This document shows, piece after piece, positions 30,113 to 34,215 of a stretch of DNA of 34,215 nt (its first letter is position 1; every line of letters begins with the position of its first letter). Origin of the DNA: Myxococcales bacterium (GTDB lineage: Bacteria; Myxococcota; Polyangia; Polyangiales; Polyangiaceae). Location: contig PLXW01000135.1 of the NCBI GenBank assembly GCA_003151595.1, positions 1 through 34,215 on the forward strand. Reading direction: 5' to 3'. Both the position numbers and the translations under genes were made by a program. Below the pieces are notes generated by a model, which did not search any database, was not told where the DNA came from, and saw nothing but the letters and a program-made list of their open reading frames with translations.

Positions 30113-30808
30113 ATGCGCTGGGACCCCTCGTTCTTCCGCAAGGACCCGCTCTTCTGGCCGATCGCCCGCGCTGCGCAGGCGCTCGAGCGCTTCCCGGAGT
30201 GGCCCGAGCCGGGAGACCTCACGTGCGCGTTCGAGGTCGAGCCCCCCGTGCGCTTCGAGCGCCCCGCCTCCAAGCCGCGACGCAGCCGCGCGCCGGCGAA
30301 CGCGCGCTACGACGCGCGCATCGCGATCGACCGCGTGGTCCCGACGCGCCCGCGGTCGTGGCACGATCTGTTGAGCGCGCTCGTATGGGCGAGCTTCCCG
30401 CGGGCGAAGCTCGCGTTGCACGCGCGCCAGCACCGGATGATCGCCGCGCGCCTCGGCGCTGACCTGCGGCTTCCGGGCGCGCGCACGAAAGAGCAGGACG
30501 CCGTGGCCATGCTGGACGAAGGGGGCGTCGTGCTCCTGCGCGCGGGCGCGTCGTCGTGCGCGGTCATCTTCGGACACGCGATCTACGAAGGCCTGGCGTG
30601 CGGTGGACCGCCGAACGTGCGCGCGGCGGCCTACGTCGTGGCGATCGATTCGCTGCCGTCCGACGCGCACCAGCGTGTCGACTTCGCCGACGCCTCGCTC
30701 GCCGCCCTCCTCTCCCGCGAAACCCCCATCCAGCGCGAAGAGTTCGAGACGCTCGTGATCGACGCGCGACTCGCCCCGAACGCGACCCCTCCCCCACCCC
30801 GGACCTGA
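30113..30808 (+). CDS. DUF3025 family protein
   Basis: A 231-residue soluble protein matching DUF3025: 'WHDLLSALVWASFPRAKLALHARQHRM' in the centre, then 'DAVAMLDEGGVVLL' and 'FGHAIYEGLACGGP' further on. The N-terminus 'WDPSFFRKDPLFWPI' is family-like, so ATG 30113 is favoured over ATG 30062, whose extra 17 residues derive from the divergent promoter region. CATCAT lies 10 bases before 30113. The family has no assigned function. It overlaps nothing; the SnoaL-like gene starts 5 bases after its stop and is likely co-transcribed. Confidence 0.75.
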   Translation: MRWDPSFFRKDPLFWPIARAAQALERFPEWPEPGDLTCAFEVEPPVRFERPASKPRRSRAPANARYDARIAIDRVVPTRPRSWHDLLSALVWASFPRAKLALHARQHRMIAARLGADLRLPGARTKEQDAVAMLDEGGVVLLRAGASSCAVIFGHAIYEGLACGGPPNVRAAAYVVAIDSLPSDAHQRVDFADASLAALLSRETPIQREEFETLVIDARLAPNATPPPPRT

Positions 30809-30813
30809 CCCCC

Positions 30814-31176
30814 ATGCCCGCCGCCACCAACCTCTCCCTCGCCCGCGCCTGGCTCCACGCCTTCAACGCCCACGACGTCCCCGCCCTCGTCGCCCTCTAC
30901 GACGACGCGGCAACTCACACCTCCCCGAAGATCCGCGCGCTCCACCCCGACACCGGCGGAAAGCTCGTCGGAAAAGCGGCGCTCACCGCCTGGTGGCAAG
31001 ACGCGATCACGCGCCTCCCGACCCTCCGCTACGAAGAGACCGCGCTCACGGCGAGCGACGAGCGCGTGTTCCTCGAGTACGTGCGCCACGTCGCCGGCGA
31101 GCCGCCGATGTTCGTGGCCGAGGTGTTCGACGTCGCGCACGGGAAGATCGTCGCGTCGCGCGTCTACCACGGCTGA
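30814..31176 (+). CDS. SnoaL-like / NTF2-like protein
   Basis: A 120-residue protein with the SnoaL/NTF2-like pattern: 'ARAWLHAFNAHDVPALVALYDDAATHTS' at the N-terminus, 'LVGKAALTAWWQDAI' and the strand-rich C-terminus ('RVFLEYVRHV', 'FVAEVFDVAHGKIVASRVYHG'). Such folds include small-molecule cyclases, isomerases and many uncharacterised proteins; the ligand cannot be said. It is 5 bases downstream of the DUF3025 gene. The stop codon lies inside one arm of a perfect palindrome shared with the convergent kinase gene. Confidence 0.8.
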   Translation: MPAATNLSLARAWLHAFNAHDVPALVALYDDAATHTSPKIRALHPDTGGKLVGKAALTAWWQDAITRLPTLRYEETALTASDERVFLEYVRHVAGEPPMFVAEVFDVAHGKIVASRVYHG

Positions 31177-31192
31177 TCGCGCTCGCGATCAG
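31173..31192. terminator. Perfect palindrome holding both convergent stop codons
   Basis: CTGATCGCG and CGCGATCAG form a 9-bp perfect stem around a 2-base CT centre. The left arm contains the TGA of the SnoaL-like gene (31174-31176) and the right arm the TGA of the kinase gene on the other strand (31189-31191). Only 12 bases separate the two genes. Confidence 0.6.
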
Positions 31193-32616
31193 AAGCCCGG
31201 ATCGCGCATCACGCCTGACTTCGCGGGAGGAGGCGCCGTCGGCGCGGGCTTCGGTGCGTGCGAAGCTCCGTGAACGGGAACGGGCGCCGGCGGGTGCGGA
31301 TGAAGCGCGACCGGTACCGCCGACGCGGTCGCGATCGGCGCAGTGGTCACGATCGCAGGCGCGGGATCCGACGCTTCGCTCGCCTTCGCGCTCGCGGCGG
31401 TCGCGGGAGGCGAGACCGGCGCGAACGACGGCGCGGGCATCGCGAGCGCAGGGTCGCCGCCCGCCGACGAGCGCGACACGCGCGTGTACAAACCCGCGAC
31501 GACGAGGAACGCCGTCACCATCACGCTCCCGAAGATCGCCGCGCGGATCCGCGCGCGACGCTTGGCGTGCACGAACAGCGACGGGATCGTGATCTCGGGC
31601 TCGCGGAACGGCGCGGGCGGCACCGACCGGTCTCCCACGGACACGCGCGGCGCGGGATACCCGCCCGACTCGTCCGGCGCCTTCACCCCATCGCTTTGCG
31701 CCGCCTTCCGGAGGGCGGTTCCGAGCTCGGCGGCGTCTGCGTACCGCAGCGGCGCCGGCTTCTCGAGCGCGCGCTTGATCACGCGCCACACCTCGGGCGA
31801 CACGTTCGTCAGCGGCTCCGGCTCGCGCTCCAGGATCGCCGCCACCACCGAGTGGTAGCTCCCGTGCGCGAACGGATTCACGCCCGACAGCATCTCGTAG
31901 AGGAGAATCCCCACGGCGAACACGTCGCTCCGCGCGTCGATGTCGATCTGCCCGCGCGCCTGCTCCGGCGACATGTAATTCGGAGTGCCGAGCATCGCGC
32001 CGTCGGTAGTGATGCGCGGCACGGTGGGCTGCGTGAGCTTCGAGATCCCGAAGTCGAGGATCTTTGGGATCACGTGGCCGTCGGGATCGACGACGAGGAA
32101 CACGTTCTCCGGCTTGAGATCGCGATGCACGATCCCCTGCGCGTGGGCGTGGGCCAGCGCCGAGAGCAACGGCACGGCGATCGCCGCGGTCTCCTGGAGC
32201 GTGAACCGCCGCTTCACGTCGATGTGCGAGGCGAGCGTCTCGCCGCGTAGCAGCTCCATGACGAGGATGAGCGCTTCCTCGCCCGGCGTCGTGAGCTCCA
32301 CCAGATCGAAGATGCGGACGATGCCGCGGTGGTAGAGCTGCGCCGCAGCGTGCGCTTCGCGACGGAAGCGGAGGATGTGCTCCTCGTCGACGATCACGCT
32401 CGTCTTACCGCTGGTGATGAGGATCTTCACCGCGACCTCGGCGTCGGTCGCTTCGTTGCGGGCGACCCACACCGCGCCCATCCCGCCGAACCCTGCCGGG
32501 CGCGCCAGACGATACTTACCGGCGACGAGCATCCCCGCTTCGAACGACGGCTCGCGCGAGCCGCCGATCGATGAAGCTAGAGACGCGGTCGATGAAGCGA
32601 GAGGATCGTTTGTCAC
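31189..32616 (-). CDS. Hanks-type Ser/Thr protein kinase, membrane-anchored
   Basis: A 475-residue kinase. The catalytic domain (about 34-300) is complete: Gly loop 'GFGGMGAV' (42-49), Lys64 ('VAVKIL'), H164-R-D166 in 'HRDLKPEN', D188-F-G and 'GTPNYMSPEQ' in the activation segment. A juxtamembrane linker leads to one transmembrane helix (about 360-378), then an Ala/Pro/His-rich C-terminal tail of about 95 residues outside the membrane without a known sensor domain. Such kinases phosphorylate Thr in FHA ligands and other targets. GTG 32616 has GAAGGG about 9 bases upstream; ATG 32532 would begin just before the kinase domain. Divergent from the gene at 32649. Confidence 0.92.
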   Translation of the reverse strand: MTNDPLASSTASLASSIGGSREPSFEAGMLVAGKYRLARPAGFGGMGAVWVARNEATDAEVAVKILITSGKTSVIVDEEHILRFRREAHAAAQLYHRGIVRIFDLVELTTPGEEALILVMELLRGETLASHIDVKRRFTLQETAAIAVPLLSALAHAHAQGIVHRDLKPENVFLVVDPDGHVIPKILDFGISKLTQPTVPRITTDGAMLGTPNYMSPEQARGQIDIDARSDVFAVGILLYEMLSGVNPFAHGSYHSVVAAILEREPEPLTNVSPEVWRVIKRALEKPAPLRYADAAELGTALRKAAQSDGVKAPDESGGYPAPRVSVGDRSVPPAPFREPEITIPSLFVHAKRRARIRAAIFGSVMVTAFLVVAGLYTRVSRSSAGGDPALAMPAPSFAPVSPPATAASAKASEASDPAPAIVTTAPIATASAVPVALHPHPPAPVPVHGASHAPKPAPTAPPPAKSGVMRDPGF

Positions 32617-32640
32617 CCGCGAAAGCCCTTCGACTATCGT
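32610..32640 (+). promoter_or_regulatory. Putative promoter for the gene at 32649
   Basis: TTGTCA (32610-32615), a 19-base spacer and TATCGT (32635-32640), 8 bases before the GTG start. The -35 overlaps the start of the divergent kinase gene, so the two may interfere. Confidence 0.35.
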
Positions 32641-32648
32641 CCTGGATC

Positions 32649-33728
32649 GTGAACGGTTTGCGACGAGGCGTCCAGCACGGCACGGCGGGCCTATTTTTGG
32701 GCCTCGCCGTGACGGCTGCGGCGGTATGCGCACATGCCGACGACGCCGGAACCCCCGGCGCGAACGGCACCAGCTCCCCCGAGATCGTCGCCGCGCGCGA
32801 GCTGTTCCGGCAGGGGACCGAGGACGTCGACGCCGGACGGTACGCGCCGGCGCTCGAGAAATTCCGCCGCGTCGCGGCGGTGAAGGAGACGGCCAACGTC
32901 CGCTTCAACATCGCGCGGTGCGAAGAGTCGCTCGGAAAGACGGGCGCGGCGCTCGCCGACTTCGAGACCGCGGAGCGCGAAGCGAACGCCGGCGGCGCCA
33001 GCGCGAACGCAGCGAGAGGCGACGCCATCGCCAAGCTCGCGCACGATCGCGCCGACGCGCTCCGTCCGCGCGTGCCGAGGCTCGGCGTCGCGGCGCCCAC
33101 GCCGGCGCCCCCCGGGCTCACGGTGACGCTCGATGGGTCGAAGCTCGCGCTTACGACGCTCGGCGTTCCGCTTCCGGTCGATCCCGGCCCGCACGTCATC
33201 GACGCCACGGCGTCGGGGCGCGACCCCTTTCACGCCGACGTGACGCTCGCCGAGAGCGAGTCGAAGACCGTCACCGTCACGATGGCGCTCGCCACCGCCC
33301 CTGTCGCGCACACGACGCTTTCGCCGGCGCCCACGTCCGCGACGCCGGTCGACGCGACCTCTCCGTCATCGTCCCCGTCGTCCTCCCGCACGACCTGGGG
33401 CATCGTCGCGCTCTCCGCCGGCGGCGCGCTCGCAGTGGGCTCGGTGGTCTTCCTCCTGGTCCACAACGGGCAGGTCTCGTCCGTCAAAGGCGACTGCCCC
33501 GACGGCCGCTGCCCCATCGCGCGTGAGTCCGACGTGACGAGCTTGCAGTCGAGCGCGCACACCAGCGAAGCGCTCTCCATCGGCTTCGCCGCAGGCGCCG
33601 CAGTCGCCGCGGGCCTCGGCGCGTACCTCGTGCTCAGCGCCCCGTCAGCGCAAACGGCGCCAAGCGCGATGATCGCACCTGGCGCCGCTGGAGCCCCCGC
33701 AGGGCTGTCGCTCGTCGGTCGGTTCTAG
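32649..33728 (+). CDS. Secreted TPR-like protein with C-terminal hydrophobic segments
   Basis: A 359-residue protein. The GTG start gives a clean signal peptide ('[17 protein letters not shown]', cleavage near residue 30). Upstream in-frame ATGs (32571, 32592) would bury it in the kinase gene. A TPR-like helical pair follows ('[24 protein letters not shown]', '[22 protein letters not shown]'). Then comes a beta-rich PEGA-like part ('[12 protein letters not shown]', '[14 protein letters not shown]'), a Ser/Pro/Thr linker, and two hydrophobic stretches (about 255-275 and 315-335) flanking a Cys pair ('GDCPDGRCP'). This architecture is common in myxobacterial envelope proteins; the function is unknown. 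It may be functionally tied to the divergent kinase. Its stop codon overlaps that of lon. Confidence 0.75.
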   Translation: MNGLRRGVQHGTAGLFLGLAVTAAAVCAHADDAGTPGANGTSSPEIVAARELFRQGTEDVDAGRYAPALEKFRRVAAVKETANVRFNIARCEESLGKTGAALADFETAEREANAGGASANAARGDAIAKLAHDRADALRPRVPRLGVAAPTPAPPGLTVTLDGSKLALTTLGVPLPVDPGPHVIDATASGRDPFHADVTLAESESKTVTVTMALATAPVAHTTLSPAPTSATPVDATSPSSSPSSSRTTWGIVALSAGGALAVGSVVFLLVHNGQVSSVKGDCPDGRCPIARESDVTSLQSSAHTSEALSIGFAAGAAVAAGLGAYLVLSAPSAQTAPSAMIAPGAAGAPAGLSLVGRF

Positions 33729-34215
33729 TTGGACGGGGTCGGCGTCGGAGGCGTCTGCTCTTTCTCCGCCACCTTCGGCGTGAGCTTCTCTTCGAGCGCG
33801 GCCTCGAGCACCTGATCCATCTTCGCCACGAAGACGAACTCGAGATCGTTCTTCACTTCGTTCGGCACTTCATCGAGGTCCGGCTTGTTTCGCTCCGGCA
33901 CGATGACTCGCTTGATCCCCGCGCGGTGCGCCGCGAGGACCTTCTCCTTCAATCCGCCGATCGGGAGCACGCGCCCGCGCAGCGTGATCTCTCCGGTCAT
34001 CGCCACGTCGTGCCGCACGCGCACGCCGGTGAGCATCGACACGAGCGCCGTGAACATCGTGACGCCCGCGCTCGGGCCGTCCTTCGGCATGCCGCCCGCG
34101 GGGATGTGGATGTGGATGTCGCTCTTCTCGAGGAAGTCCTTCGGAATGCCGTACTTCTCGGCGTTCGTCCGGACGTACGAGAGGGCCGCTTGCGCGCTCT
34201 CCTTCATGACGTCGC
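33725..34215 (-). CDS. lon: ATP-dependent protease Lon, C-terminal part
   Basis: The 3' end of a gene that continues past the window edge; the frame stays open to 34213 and reads Asp-Val before '[13 protein letters not shown]', the family's conserved start of the proteolytic domain. The catalytic Ser in 'KDGPSAGV' and Lys in 'LKEKVLAA' form the Ser-Lys dyad, about 42 residues apart as in Lon. The last 20 residues are a Lys/Glu/Pro/Thr tail. Lon degrades misfolded and regulatory proteins in the cytosol. Its ATPase and N-terminal domains lie outside. The stop shares CTAG with the convergent gene's stop. Confidence 0.96.
   Translation of the reverse strand, partial: DVMKESAQAALSYVRTNAEKYGIPKDFLEKSDIHIHIPAGGMPKDGPSAGVTMFTALVSMLTGVRVRHDVAMTGEITLRGRVLPIGGLKEKVLAAHRAGIKRVIVPERNKPDLDEVPNEVKNDLEFVFVAKMDQVLEAALEEKLTPKVAEKEQTPPTPTPSN

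Overview
The window is a continuous stretch of GC-rich (roughly 70% by eye), densely coded bacterial chromosome. It looks like a myxobacterium (Myxococcota, probably Polyangia). The signs are paired FHA-domain proteins, a Hanks-type Ser/Thr kinase with a C-terminal membrane anchor, a roadblock/LC7 protein, Asp/Thr/Ala-rich lipoproteins with Cys pairs, a Tol-type envelope operon and many conserved 'orphan' secreted proteins. I see no prophage, insertion sequence, CRISPR array, rRNA or tRNA. The taxonomic call is inference from gene content and composition.

Layout. 1-3500: end of a HEAT-repeat protein, a DciA-like (DUF721) protein, two tandem paralogous FHA proteins on the minus strand, and an Nfu-type Fe-S scaffold. 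3580-9040: a secreted protein, a lipoprotein, map (methionine aminopeptidase), a tandem-repeat array, recN, and a Fic-fold protein with a ruined active site. 9128-12500: hisF translationally coupled to a large Pro-rich membrane protein, then a TerB-like protein. 12514-16785: a receiver protein with a histidine-kinase-like partner lacking its phospho-acceptor His, a small unknown protein, and an aconitase-fold protein without Fe-S cysteines. 16977-19717: a roadblock-aroQ-accB-accC run. 19797-19970: a second, unrelated tandem-repeat array. 20077-25484: a Cys-pair lipoprotein, the tolQ-tolR-tolA-like-tolB operon (minus) and a secreted protein. 25568-30041: a rhomboid-fold protein lacking its catalytic Ser and His, pyrB, murI, hom and a DUF4019 lipoprotein. 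30113-34215: DUF3025 and SnoaL-like proteins, a Ser/Thr kinase, a secreted TPR-like protein and the 3' end of lon.

Most assignable genes are core housekeeping (protein maturation and turnover, repair, His, aromatic, Thr/Met, pyrimidine, cell-wall and fatty-acid precursors, envelope energisation). They are interleaved with lineage-specific regulatory and envelope proteins.

Three things stand out. (1) A recurrent promoter arrangement: a TAnnnT -10 element lies only 6-10 bases before the start codon at eleven genes on both strands, sometimes with a good TTGAC-type -35, which implies widespread leaderless mRNAs. (2) Four recognisable enzyme folds within about 18 kb carry substitutions at their key catalytic positions (Fic, histidine kinase, aconitase, rhomboid). 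(3) Two different short-period tandem-repeat arrays fill intergenic gaps.
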